64,000 nucleotides of DNA from assembly GCF_036174265.1 (NCBI RefSeq), contig NZ_CP108055.1, positions 7,068,001 to 7,132,000 on the forward strand, in the 5' to 3' direction. Positions 36,473-44,038 of the stretch are shown in pieces. The position numbers were made by a program, and so were the translations under genes. The stretch's first letter is position 1. Every line of letters starts with the position of its first letter. The notes beneath the pieces were generated by a model. That model did no database searches. It saw only the letters and a program-made list of their open reading frames with translations, and was not told the origin of the DNA. Source of the stretch: Streptomyces sp. NBC_00285 (GTDB lineage: Bacteria > Actinomycetota > Actinomycetes > Streptomycetales > Streptomycetaceae).

Positions 36473-37417
36473 GTGACCACCTGGACCGATCACACCGCCG
36501 ACCGTCCCGTCTCGCTCACCGCTCCGAGCGGCATCGACCGCGCCGCGCATCACCGGCTCGACGAGGCCTGGCTCGCGGCGGCATGGAGCCACCCCACGAC
36601 CCGCTGTTTCGTGGTCTCCGGCGGCCAGGTCCTCATCGACGAGACGACGGACGGCCGTACCGAACTCGTCATGACCCCGGCCTTCGAAGCCCCGCTCACC
36701 GAGGCACACCGCTACTTCCTGGGCATCGACGAGGAAGGCGTCCGCTACTTCGCGCTCCAGAAGGACGCCCTGCCCGGACGCATCGACCAGTCCGCGCGCC
36801 CGGCGGGCCTGCGCGAGGCGGGCCTGCTGCTGTCCGCGCGCGAAACGGGCCTGATGGTGCATGCCGTCGGCCTGGAGAACTGGCAGCGCACCCACCGCTT
36901 CTGCTCCCGCTGCGGTGAGCGCACGGTCATCGCCGCGGCCGGTCACATCCGCCGCTGCCAGGCCTGCGGTGCCGAGCACTACCCGCGTACCGACCCGGCC
37001 GTGATCATGGCCGTCACCGACGAGGAGGACCGCATCCTGCTCGGCCGTCAGGTGCACTGGCCGGAGGGCCGGTTCTCCACCCTCGCCGGCTTCGTCGAAC
37101 CCGGCGAGTCCATCGAGCAGACGGTGCGCCGCGAGGTCTTCGAAGAGGCCGGCATCACCGTCGGTCACGTCGAGTACGTCGCCAGCCAGCCCTGGCCGTT
37201 CCCCTCCAGCCTCATGCTCGGCTTCATGGCCCGCGCCACCTCGACGGACATCAATGTCGACGGGGACGAGATCCACGAGGCCCGCTGGTTCTCCCGCGAC
37301 GAACTCCAGGCCGCCTTCGAGTCCGGCGAGGTCCTTCCGCCGTACGGCATCTCGATCGCGGCCCGCCTGATCGAGCTCTGGTACGGAAAGCCGTTGCCGA
37401 CGAGGAGTTTCGTCTGA
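36473..37417 (+). CDS. nudC: NADH pyrophosphatase NudC
   Basis: The 314-residue protein has zinc-ribbon cysteines 144, 147, 162 and 165, the Nudix box GFVEPGESIEQ...REVFEEAG at 206-228 (GX5EX7REUXEEXGU intact) and the NudC motif SQPWPFPSS at 238-246. NudC hydrolyses NADH and removes NAD caps from RNA. The start GTG 36473 follows GGAAG with a 5-nt spacer; an in-frame TTG 12 bases upstream is possible but less likely. A homologue sits at the same place in the mycobacterial locus. It is followed after nine bases by a methyltransferase gene. Confidence 0.95.
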   Translation: MTTWTDHTADRPVSLTAPSGIDRAAHHRLDEAWLAAAWSHPTTRCFVVSGGQVLIDETTDGRTELVMTPAFEAPLTEAHRYFLGIDEEGVRYFALQKDALPGRIDQSARPAGLREAGLLLSARETGLMVHAVGLENWQRTHRFCSRCGERTVIAAAGHIRRCQACGAEHYPRTDPAVIMAVTDEEDRILLGRQVHWPEGRFSTLAGFVEPGESIEQTVRREVFEEAGITVGHVEYVASQPWPFPSSLMLGFMARATSTDINVDGDEIHEARWFSRDELQAAFESGEVLPPYGISIAARLIELWYGKPLPTRSFV

Positions 37418-37426
37418 GGGGACGGC

Positions 37427-38038
37427 ATGCCCGACCCGTACTGGAACCACAACGTCCACTACCACTCGGTGGTGCTCGGCGCCATACCGAAAGGCTGCGG
37501 CGAGGTCCTGGACGTGGGGTGCGGGGACGGGCTGCTGGCCCGCAAACTCGCGGCACGGGCCGCGTCCGTGACGGGCGTGGACCGCTCACCGGAGATGATC
37601 CGGCAGGCCCGCGCGGCAGCCCCCGGGAACATCGTGTTCCTCGAAGCGGACTACCTCGACGGGACAGCTCTGCCCGAGGGTGAGTACGACTTCGTCAGCG
37701 CGGTCGCGGTGGTGCACCATGCGCGCTTCGAGGAGGCGGTGGGAGGCCTGCTCCGGCTGCTGGCTCCGGGCGGGCGCCTGGTCATCGTCGGTATGGCGTA
37801 CAACAAGACCCGCCTGGACCGGGTGCTCAGCGGCTGCGGCCTGCTGGCGAGCCTGCTCCTCAGACGGTTGCGGGGTGGCAGACGAGCGCCGACCGGTATG
37901 CCCGTCGAGGACTCGCTCATGCACTGGGGCGAAGCCCGGCGTGCTGCCCGACGCCTCCTGCCCGGCTGCCACTACCGGCGCCGACTGCTGTGGCGCTACA
38001 CGGTGGTCTGGGACAAGCCACAAGAAGGCGGTCCCTGA
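37427..38038 (+). CDS. Class I SAM-dependent methyltransferase
   Basis: The 203-residue protein has motif I VLDVGCGDGLLARK (27-40) and the acidic residue of motif II in VTGVDRSPEM, then FVSAVAVVHHARF and LLAPGGRLVIVGM. These are features of the small Methyltransf_11/UbiE-like family; the substrate is unknown. The gene begins nine bases after nudC and is likely co-transcribed with it. A basic, leucine-rich helix (LLASLLLRRLRGGRR) near residue 140 could touch a membrane. It is convergent with the mycoredoxin gene, 33 bases away. Confidence 0.85.
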   Translation: MPDPYWNHNVHYHSVVLGAIPKGCGEVLDVGCGDGLLARKLAARAASVTGVDRSPEMIRQARAAAPGNIVFLEADYLDGTALPEGEYDFVSAVAVVHHARFEEAVGGLLRLLAPGGRLVIVGMAYNKTRLDRVLSGCGLLASLLLRRLRGGRRAPTGMPVEDSLMHWGEARRAARRLLPGCHYRRRLLWRYTVVWDKPQEGGP

Positions 38039-38071
38039 GCTGCCTCAGGAACCGCCCACGCCCGCCCGCGC

Positions 38072-38314
38072 CTACGCGCCGACCTTCTGCTTCACCTGCG
38101 CCAGCGACGGGTTCGTCAGCGTCGAACCGTCTGGGAAGAGCACGGTCGGAACCGTCTGGTTCCCGCCGTTCGCCTTCTCCACGAACGCCGCGGAAGCCGG
38201 GTCCTGCTCGATGTTGATCTCGGTGTACGCGATGCCTTCGCGGTCCAGCTGCTTCTTCAGCCGCTGGCAGTAACCGCACCAGGTGGTGCTGTACATCGTC
38301 ACAGTGCCCTGCAT
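38072..38314 (-). CDS. mrx1: Mycoredoxin (glutaredoxin-like)
   Basis: The 80-residue protein has the redox motif CGYC (Cys13 and Cys16), QTVPTVLFPDGSTL with the cis-Pro, and a single glutaredoxin fold. Actinobacterial mycoredoxins reduce protein-mycothiol mixed disulfides, using mycothiol instead of glutathione. Mycoredoxin-1 in mycobacteria also sits beside uvrD2, in agreement with this location. ATG 38314 has AAGGAG about ten bases upstream. It diverges from uvrD2 with a 180-base shared promoter region. Confidence 0.95.
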   Translation of the reverse strand: MQGTVTMYSTTWCGYCQRLKKQLDREGIAYTEINIEQDPASAAFVEKANGGNQTVPTVLFPDGSTLTNPSLAQVKQKVGA

Positions 38315-38497
38315 GTCTCGCGCGCTCCTTCGATGGCTCGGGGGAAGAGCTCGTCCAGAGAGGGAACGTATGCGACCGGGGTGACATTCCCGACCCGGGG
38401 CCCTCGCACGCCGACGCCTGCCGCATTAGTACGACTGCACCTACCTCCCTGTGGACAACCGGCTCACCCGTCTCCACCGACCTGGCAGCATGGCCGT

Positions 38498-40693
38498 GTG
38501 ACAGCAGCAACGCATTCCACGCTCTTCCCGCGCACACCGGACTCCGCCGACGCGGTGCTCGAAGGGCTCGATCCCGAGCAGCGCGAGGTGGCCACCGCCC
38601 TGCACGGGCCGGTCTGCGTGCTGGCGGGCGCCGGAACTGGAAAGACCAGGGCCATCACCCACCGCATCGCCTACGGGGTGCGGGCCGGAATTCTCCAGCC
38701 CTCCAGCGTGCTCGCCGTCACCTTCACCAACCGCGCAGCCGGTGAGATGCGCGGGCGGCTGCGCCAACTCGGTGCGGAGGGCGTCCAGGCGCGCACATTC
38801 CACTCGGCCGCCCTGCGTCAGCTGCAGTACTTCTGGCCGAAAGCCGTCGGCGGATCCGTGCCGCGGCTCGTCGACCGCAAGATCCAGCTCGTCGCCGACG
38901 CGGCCGCCGCCTGCCGTATCCGCCTCGACCGGGGCGAGCTGAGGGATGTCACCGGCGAGATCGAGTGGTCCAAGGTGACCCAGACCGTGCCCGCCGAATA
39001 CGCCCTCGCAGCTGCGAAGGTCGGCCGTGAGACCCCGCGCGCGGCTGCCGAGATCGCCCAGCTCTACGCTGCCTACGAGGACCTCAAGCGGGACCGTGCC
39101 GTCATCGACTTCGAGGACGTGCTCCTGCTGACCGTCGCCATCCTCCAGGACCGGCACGACATCGCCGAACAGGTCCGTTCCCAGTACCAGCACTTCGTCG
39201 TCGACGAGTACCAGGACGTCAGCCCCCTCCAGCAGCGCCTGCTGGACCTGTGGCTGGGGCGCCGGGACACCCTGTGTGTCGTGGGAGACGCCAGCCAGAC
39301 GATCTACTCGTTCACTGGCGCAACTCCTGACCATCTTCTCGACTTCCGCACCCGCCACCCCGGTGCCACCGTCGTCAAGCTGGTCCGCGACTACCGCTCG
39401 ACCCCCCAGGTCGTCCACCTCGCCAACGGTCTGCTCGCCCAGGCCCGCGGCCGAGCCGCCGACCACCGGCTGGAACTGGTCTCCCAGCGCAGGCCGGGCC
39501 CCGAACCCGTCTACACCGAATACACCGACGAGCCCGCCGAGGCCGAGGGCGCCGCCCACCGCATCCGGGACCTCATGAGCGCGGGCGTCCGGGCCAGCGA
39601 GATCGCCGTTCTCTTCCGCACCAACTCCCAGTCCGAGACCTACGAACAGGCCCTCGCCGACGCCGGAGTCCCCTACCAGCTGCGCGGCGCCGAGCGGTTC
39701 TTCGACCGGCCCGAGGTCCGCAGGGCCATCGTCAACCTCCGGGGTGCGGCCCGTTTCGGCGGCAACGACTCGGGGCTGGACGACGCCGTCGACCTGCCTT
39801 CCCAGGTGCGTGCCGTGCTGTCGAGCGAAGGCTGGACCACCGTGCCCCCGGCCGGCTCCGGTGCCGTCAGAGAGCGCTGGGAGTCGTTGGCCGCGCTGGT
39901 GAACCTCGCGCAGGACTTCGCCGCCGCGCGGTCCGGAGCCACCCTGAACGACCTCGTGGCCGAACTCGACGAGAGGGCCGGCGCCCAGCACGCCCCGACC
40001 GTCGAGGGCGTCACCCTCGCGTCCCTGCACTCCGCCAAGGGTCTGGAGTGGGACGCCGTCTTCCTGGTCGGTGTCGCCGAGGGCATGATGCCGATCAGCT
40101 ACGCGAAGACCGACGAGCAGATCGAGGAGGAGCGCCGCCTCCTCTACGTCGGCGTCACGCGCGCCCGGGAGCGCCTCCATGTCTCCTGGTCGCTCTCCCG
40201 CTCGCCCGGCGGCCGTCCCAACCGCCGCCCCAGCCGTTTCCTCGACGGGCTGCGGCCCGGGTCCACGGCCACCGCGGGACGGCCCGCTGCGGGCGGTGCC
40301 GGAAGTGTCGAGCGCGGTCTCGCGAGTCCCGTGGACGCCGCTCCGAGGCGTACCCGGCGCGTCCCGGCCCGCTGCCGGGTCTGCGGGCGCACGCTCACCG
40401 ACGCGGGCGACCTGAAGCTCATGAGGTGCGAGGACTGTCCCTCCGACATGGACGAGGGGCTCTACGAGCGGCTGCGCGACTGGCGTGCGGTGCAGGCGCA
40501 GCGCAGTGGACAGCCCGCCTTCTGCGTCTTCACCGACAAGACCCTGATGGCGATCGCCGAGGGCGTCCCCGACGACGAGCACGAGCTGGCGAGGATCCCG
40601 GGCGTCGGCATCCGCAAGCTCAACCGCTACGGAGCCGATGTTCTGGCCATCTGCGCAGGCCAGGAGGTTTCGGAGGAAGAAGACGAGGACTGA
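38498..40693 (+). CDS. uvrD2: ATP-dependent DNA helicase UvrD2
   Basis: The 731-residue enzyme has Walker A AGAGTGKT (43-50), VVDEYQDVSPLQQ, VVGDASQTIYSFTGA and the LHSAKGLEWD motif, so it is a 3'-5' superfamily 1 helicase. Beyond the helicase core are a tetracysteine patch (CRVCG and CEDCP near residues 627-648) and an HRDC-like domain, IPGVGIRKLNRYGADVL, at the end. That architecture, with both Cys motif and HRDC, is typical of the actinobacterial UvrD2. GTG 38498 is chosen because the domain begins soon after; a longer frame runs upstream but has no ribosome site. Next rightward is the wblC leader. Confidence 0.95.
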   Translation: MTAATHSTLFPRTPDSADAVLEGLDPEQREVATALHGPVCVLAGAGTGKTRAITHRIAYGVRAGILQPSSVLAVTFTNRAAGEMRGRLRQLGAEGVQARTFHSAALRQLQYFWPKAVGGSVPRLVDRKIQLVADAAAACRIRLDRGELRDVTGEIEWSKVTQTVPAEYALAAAKVGRETPRAAAEIAQLYAAYEDLKRDRAVIDFEDVLLLTVAILQDRHDIAEQVRSQYQHFVVDEYQDVSPLQQRLLDLWLGRRDTLCVVGDASQTIYSFTGATPDHLLDFRTRHPGATVVKLVRDYRSTPQVVHLANGLLAQARGRAADHRLELVSQRRPGPEPVYTEYTDEPAEAEGAAHRIRDLMSAGVRASEIAVLFRTNSQSETYEQALADAGVPYQLRGAERFFDRPEVRRAIVNLRGAARFGGNDSGLDDAVDLPSQVRAVLSSEGWTTVPPAGSGAVRERWESLAALVNLAQDFAAARSGATLNDLVAELDERAGAQHAPTVEGVTLASLHSAKGLEWDAVFLVGVAEGMMPISYAKTDEQIEEERRLLYVGVTRARERLHVSWSLSRSPGGRPNRRPSRFLDGLRPGSTATAGRPAAGGAGSVERGLASPVDAAPRRTRRVPARCRVCGRTLTDAGDLKLMRCEDCPSDMDEGLYERLRDWRAVQAQRSGQPAFCVFTDKTLMAIAEGVPDDEHELARIPGVGIRKLNRYGADVLAICAGQEVSEEEDED

Positions 40694-40707
40694 TTCCAAC
40701 TCGTCGG

Positions 40708-40746
40708 AAAAATAGTTTGCGCATGCCCCAGCAATCCCCATAGGTT
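40708..40746 (+). promoter_or_regulatory. Promoter of the wblC leader with AT-rich WhiB7-type element
   Basis: A -35 TTGCGC (40717-40722) and a -10 TAGGTT (40741-40746) are 18 bases apart. An AT-rich run, aaaaatagt (40708-40716), lies directly upstream of the -35. WblC/WhiB7 proteins bind such AT-rich sites through their AT-hook and activate their own promoter; the match is from reading. Confidence 0.7.
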
Positions 40747-40752
40747 CTTAAC

Positions 40753-40791
40753 CACGGGGACGGAGGCCTTCTCGAAGGCCCCGATTCCGTG
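40753..40791 (+). other. Early hairpin in the wblC leader RNA
   Basis: Outer arms cacgg (40753-40757) and ccgtg (40787-40791) enclose an inner stem ggcctt/aaggcc (40765-40770 and 40775-40780, loop ctcg). This forms a stable structure just upstream of the leader ORF and may affect its translation. Confidence 0.45.
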
Positions 40792-40862
40792 CTCTACTTG
40801 CATATCCGTCGGACTGCGGCTCGCGCCGTGGTCCCCCGAGACGCCGAGAGGAGGCGATTCCA

Positions 40863-41186
40863 GTGATCAGCATCAACACCAGCTTCATCAGCCCGGCCAA
40901 AATGACCGATCGCTCGGTCGTCTCCGCGTGCATGCTCGGCGTTTCCAACCTGGGCACCGGTCTGTCCGGCATTCGTGCCGTCCGTCCGGCGTCCTCCTCC
41001 GTCTCTCTCGCGGTCCTTCCCGTCCGTGAGCGCAATGAGCGACCGATGAAGGCACTGGAAGCAGTAGCGGCGCAGGCGCATGCCTATGCCTTTGCGGCGG
41101 CCGGTGCCGGATCCCGGAAGCAGACGACGCAGCACCACCAGATGTGGGCCTTCCGTGGGCCAGAACCCTGGAGTGATCCAGCCTGA
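40863..41186 (+). CDS. Leader ORF (107 codons) upstream of wblC
   Basis: The ORF starts with GTG at 40863 behind a strong AGGAGG (40849-40854, eight bases before it), so it should be translated well. The product is Ala/Ser/Val-rich and begins MISINTSFISPAKMTDR; it has no recognisable domain. It ends 22 bases before the terminator hairpin at 41209. In the reported wblC/whiB7 system, a translated upstream ORF controls whether the terminator forms, so stalling ribosomes under antibiotic stress let wblC be transcribed. The regulatory role is therefore likely; the peptide itself may have no function. Confidence 0.7.
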   Translation: MISINTSFISPAKMTDRSVVSACMLGVSNLGTGLSGIRAVRPASSSVSLAVLPVRERNERPMKALEAVAAQAHAYAFAAAGAGSRKQTTQHHQMWAFRGPEPWSDPA

Positions 41187-41208
41187 TCGACTCAGGCCGG
41201 CGCCTTCA

Positions 41209-41250
41209 GGGCCGCGGAACCCCACCCGGGATCCGCGGCCCTTCTGTTTT
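41209..41250 (+). terminator. Attenuator terminator in the wblC leader
   Basis: The perfect stem gggccgcgga (41209-41218) / tccgcggccc (41232-41241) is followed by ttctgtttt (41242-41250). It is a classical intrinsic terminator between the leader ORF stop and wblC, and so an attenuator. Confidence 0.85.
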
Positions 41251-41318
41251 CCCCGAACGGGGAGAGCGGAGCGAAGGGGCCTCGGGACAAGTAAAGAACC
41301 CGGTACCAAAGCCGACTA

Positions 41319-41336
41319 CCGGCCCAACAGGGCCGG
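41319..41336 (+). other. Stem-loop near the wblC ribosome binding site
   Basis: A 7-bp stem ccggccc/gggccgg with loop aaca stands 25 bases before the wblC start and could mask or present the ribosome site. Confidence 0.45.
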
Positions 41337-41361
41337 ACCGACCAGACGAGGAAAACCAACC

Positions 41362-41730
41362 GTGCAACTCGAAGCGCACGCCCCGTCCGTACCGCCTTCC
41401 GAAACACTCCCCCCGCCCGGTCTCACGGAGGACTCCACCTTGATCCCGCTCACTGCGCTCACCGCGCTCGACGACGCCATCGAGAACCTCGGCGTACCCG
41501 TCCCCTGCCGTTCCTACGACCCGGAGGTCTTCTTCGCCGAGTCGCCGGCCGACGTCGAGTACGCCAAGTCCCTCTGCCGTACCTGCCCGCTGATGGAGGC
41601 CTGCCTCGCCGGCGCCAAGGTGCGGCGTGAGCCCTGGGGCGTCTGGGGTGGCGAGCTGTTCGTCCAGGGTGTCGTCGTCGCCCGGAAGCGGCCGCGTGGC
41701 CGTCCGCGCAAGAACCCGGTCACAGCATGA
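41362..41730 (+). CDS. wblC: WhiB-family transcription factor WblC (WhiB7 orthologue)
   Basis: The 122-residue protein has four cysteines (49, 72, 75, 81) in the WhiB arrangement that binds a [4Fe-4S] cluster, the GVWGGE turn at 93-98 and a C-terminal AT-hook RGRPRK at 112-117, which distinguishes WhiB7/WblC from other WhiB proteins. WblC activates resistance genes in response to translation-blocking antibiotics together with the housekeeping sigma factor. GTG 41362 starts after GAGG with a 10-base gap. Its expression is governed by the leader ORF and terminator upstream. In Streptomyces coelicolor the gene is known as wblC. Confidence 0.98.
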   Translation: MQLEAHAPSVPPSETLPPPGLTEDSTLIPLTALTALDDAIENLGVPVPCRSYDPEVFFAESPADVEYAKSLCRTCPLMEACLAGAKVRREPWGVWGGELFVQGVVVARKRPRGRPRKNPVTA

Positions 41731-42050
41731 ACATCACAGGAACAATCGACCGCCCCCTCACGAACGACCCCAAGAAGCAGGCCCCGATGAAGCCGTCCAC
41801 CACCGAGCCCGCAGGCTCCGCGACCCCAGACTTCACCACCATCGGCGCGACCGAGTCGCGTCAGAACAGGACCCGAGAGATGCAACTCATCCCAGAAGCC
41901 CTGGCTCGTGCGCATATGCGCGACCGGCTGCAGGAGGCCGAGCAGGAACGCCGGGCATCGCGCCTGGCGACCGCCCGCCGGATGCAGCGCCGTGCCGAGC
42001 GCGCCTCGATGCGTGCCCGCCGTGCGCTCGCCCTGGCCGTCATGCAGTAG
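41727..42050 (+). CDS. Small basic protein after wblC, function unknown
   Basis: The frame gives 107 residues and overlaps wblC by four bases (ATGA), so it is probably co-transcribed. Its first half is Pro/Thr-rich and disordered. The second half from ATG 41880 (MQLIPEALARAHM) is a strongly basic, Gln/Arg-rich helix ending LALAVMQ. Similar short basic proteins beginning MQLI are common in actinobacteria, so the real start might be 41880, giving 56 residues; that ATG has no good ribosome site. No enzyme motif is seen. A ribosome or RNA contact is a guess from charge only. Confidence 0.65.
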   Translation: MNITGTIDRPLTNDPKKQAPMKPSTTEPAGSATPDFTTIGATESRQNRTREMQLIPEALARAHMRDRLQEAEQERRASRLATARRMQRRAERASMRARRALALAVMQ

Positions 42051-42201
42051 TCCGACCACACCTGAAGCGGTGGCCTCCCGAACCGAGCCGGATCGTGCAG
42101 TTCCGAGCCGGACGGGAGGCAGTAGCTCCTCTCGGGGGCCGGTCCGTCCGAACGGGCCGGCCCTCGCGGTGCGTTGTGCGGCACTCGACCGGGTGCGGCG
42201 C

Positions 42202-42207
42202 TATCGT
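42202..42207 (+). promoter_or_regulatory. -10 box TATCGT, leaderless start
   Basis: TATCGT is seven bases before GTG 42215; no Shine-Dalgarno sequence is present. Confidence 0.55.
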
Positions 42208-42214
42208 CCCCGGG

Positions 42215-42424
42215 GTGACGAGTTATCCCGGCGACAGTGACGGTGGCGGTTCCGAGGCGCAGCCGGGGCTCCTCGTGTGCGCCCGCTGCGGCACCAGTGC
42301 TGCGGGTCCACGGCCCACCTGGGTCTGTTCCGTGGAGAACGGCGACCGCCAGTACTTCTGCGACGCGTGCTCTCGGGAGAACCTCAGGGCCATCGAGGGC
42401 CGGCTGGACTCGGCCTGGTGGTAG
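42215..42424 (+). CDS. Small zinc-ribbon-like protein
   Basis: The 69-residue protein has two CxxC pairs: CARC near 22-25 and CDAC near 53-56, plus a lone Cys in WVCSVENG. They could bind one zinc, like small ribbon proteins. The first 18 residues are disordered. It is short, conserved-looking and unrecognised. The start is set by the leaderless promoter. It lies between the small basic gene after wblC and another tiny leaderless gene, and all three face the same way. No function can be assigned. Confidence 0.6.
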   Translation: MTSYPGDSDGGGSEAQPGLLVCARCGTSAAGPRPTWVCSVENGDRQYFCDACSRENLRAIEGRLDSAWW

Positions 42425-42432
42425 GGCCGCTC

Positions 42433-42438
42433 TACGAT
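42433..42438 (+). promoter_or_regulatory. -10 box TACGAT, leaderless start
   Basis: TACGAT is six bases before ATG 42445, and lies just past the stop of the previous small gene. Confidence 0.55.
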
Positions 42439-42444
42439 CGGCCC

Positions 42445-42657
42445 ATGACGAGCACCTCACAGCACTGGTCCCTGCAGTACTTCTCCCAGGCCAACCCGGA
42501 GGGGCCGGGCTGCGACAGTGTGCCGGCGCTGCTGCGGCGACTGGCGGACTCCATCGAGGAGTTGGGGCCGGTCGAGATCCAGGACGTCGTCATCGCCTCG
42601 GAGGTGACCGAGCACGGTCCGTGGCGGTCGGGGACCGTGTACTTCCACACGAGCTGA
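42445..42657 (+). CDS. Small conserved-looking protein, function unknown
   Basis: The 70-residue product begins MTSTSQHWSLQYFSQ and has a middle helix (VPALLRRLADSIEELG) and a beta-rich end (IQDVVIASEVTEHGPWRSG, then TVYFHTS). There is one cysteine. The pattern resembles a compact alpha/beta fold; I do not recognise it. It has its own leaderless promoter and ends 11 bases before the convergent ABC1 kinase gene. It is too small for most automatic annotation but has a clear start and stop. Confidence 0.6.
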   Translation: MTSTSQHWSLQYFSQANPEGPGCDSVPALLRRLADSIEELGPVEIQDVVIASEVTEHGPWRSGTVYFHTS

Positions 42658-42667
42658 CGAGCCAAGG

Positions 42668-44038
42668 TCACGCCTCCGCGGCCGGTACCTCCTCGTCGAG
42701 CTCGTCCTCCGGCAGGAACCCCGGCAGCCACTCCTCCAGTTCCTCGCGCAGCCGGACCGTCGCGCCCAGCTGACACAGCACACCGATGGTGCTCAGGGTC
42801 ACCCGGTGTATCAGCAGGTACGCCGGGGGGAGGTTGAGCTGTTTGCCCAGCTGGTGGGCGGGGGAGCGGGGGTCTGCGATCCGTGCGGCCTGGCTGCGCA
42901 TCCAGCTGCGGCTGAAGGTGAACTCGTCGACCTCGGCCGGTTCGATGATCGGCAGGAGGTAGTCGAGGACGGCGTCCGGGTCCAGCTCTATCGACTCCTT
43001 CACGAAGCCCTCCGCACGCAGGAGGTCGTAGACCGCCTCCGCCTCGCCGTCCAGCGTCATGCGCAGGGAGGCGCCGATGGGGGCGGGCAGACCGCCCGGG
43101 AGCCGGTCCACCGTGCCGAAGTCCAGCACGCCCAGGCGCCAGTCCTCCTCGCCGTCGGGACCGCCGGGCAGGAGGCGGAAGTTGCCGGGGTGCGGGTCGG
43201 CGTGGAGGAGGCCGGTACGAGCGGGGCCGGAGAAGAGGAAGCGGGCCAGGAGCTGGCCTGCGCGGTCACGCTGCTCCGGGGTGCCGTCGGAGATCACCTC
43301 CGACAGGGGGACGCCCTCGATCCACTCCGTGATCAGGACCTGGTCGCTCTGGTGGACCACGGCCGGCACCACGACGTCCGGATCGTCCGCGAACTCCTCG
43401 GCATGGGCCTGCTGGGCCTGCGCCTCCAGGCCGTAGTCGAGCTCCTCCGAGACCCGGTCGCGCATTTCCGCGATGAGGGGCTTGATGTCGATGCCGGGCA
43501 CGAGGGGGCCCAACAGGCGGGCGAAGCGGCCCAGTTGGGTCAGGTCCGACAACAGGGCCTCGCCGGCTCCCGGGTACTGGACCTTGACCGCCACCTCGCG
43601 CCCGTCGTGCCACACGGCCCGGTGCACCTGACCGATCGACGCCGCGGCGGAGGGCTTGTCGTCGAACTCGGCGAACAGCTCCTGCCAGTCCTTGCCCAGG
43701 CGCTCCTCCAGCACCGTGTGCACGGTGCGGGTCGGCATCGGAGGCGCCGCCTCCTGGAGTTTCGTCAGGGCCGCGCGGTAGGGACCGGCGACCTCCTCGG
43801 GAAGAGCCGACTCGAAGACGGACAGGGCCTGGCCGAACTTCATGGCGCCGCCCTTGAGCTCCCCGAGCACCTTGAACAGCTGGTCAGCTGTGCGCTGTTG
43901 CAGTTCGCGGCCGACGATCTCCGCGGACTCGCCCACGATCCGCTTGCCGAGTCCCCAGGTGGCCCGCCCGGCGAAGCCGAGCGGGAGCGCAGCGAGCTTG
44001 GCGGTACGGGTAACCGCCTTCCGGGGAAGATCAGACAT
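42668..44038 (-). CDS. ABC1/UbiB-family atypical kinase
   Basis: The 456-residue protein has the family motifs KFGQ (67-70, the inhibitory KxGQ element), AAASIGQVHRA with the A-rich loop at 131-134, Lys152 in VAVKVQY, HADPHPGNF and LDFGTVDRL. Members include ADCK/UbiB proteins, which bind ATP and act in lipid or quinone metabolism. The mycobacterial homologue at the whiB7 locus has been linked to macrolide tolerance, which makes a stress role plausible. Its start overlaps the end of the ThiF-like gene by eight bases, so both are read from one leftward transcript. Confidence 0.93.
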   Translation of the reverse strand: MSDLPRKAVTRTAKLAALPLGFAGRATWGLGKRIVGESAEIVGRELQQRTADQLFKVLGELKGGAMKFGQALSVFESALPEEVAGPYRAALTKLQEAAPPMPTRTVHTVLEERLGKDWQELFAEFDDKPSAAASIGQVHRAVWHDGREVAVKVQYPGAGEALLSDLTQLGRFARLLGPLVPGIDIKPLIAEMRDRVSEELDYGLEAQAQQAHAEEFADDPDVVVPAVVHQSDQVLITEWIEGVPLSEVISDGTPEQRDRAGQLLARFLFSGPARTGLLHADPHPGNFRLLPGGPDGEEDWRLGVLDFGTVDRLPGGLPAPIGASLRMTLDGEAEAVYDLLRAEGFVKESIELDPDAVLDYLLPIIEPAEVDEFTFSRSWMRSQAARIADPRSPAHQLGKQLNLPPAYLLIHRVTLSTIGVLCQLGATVRLREELEEWLPGFLPEDELDEEVPAAEA

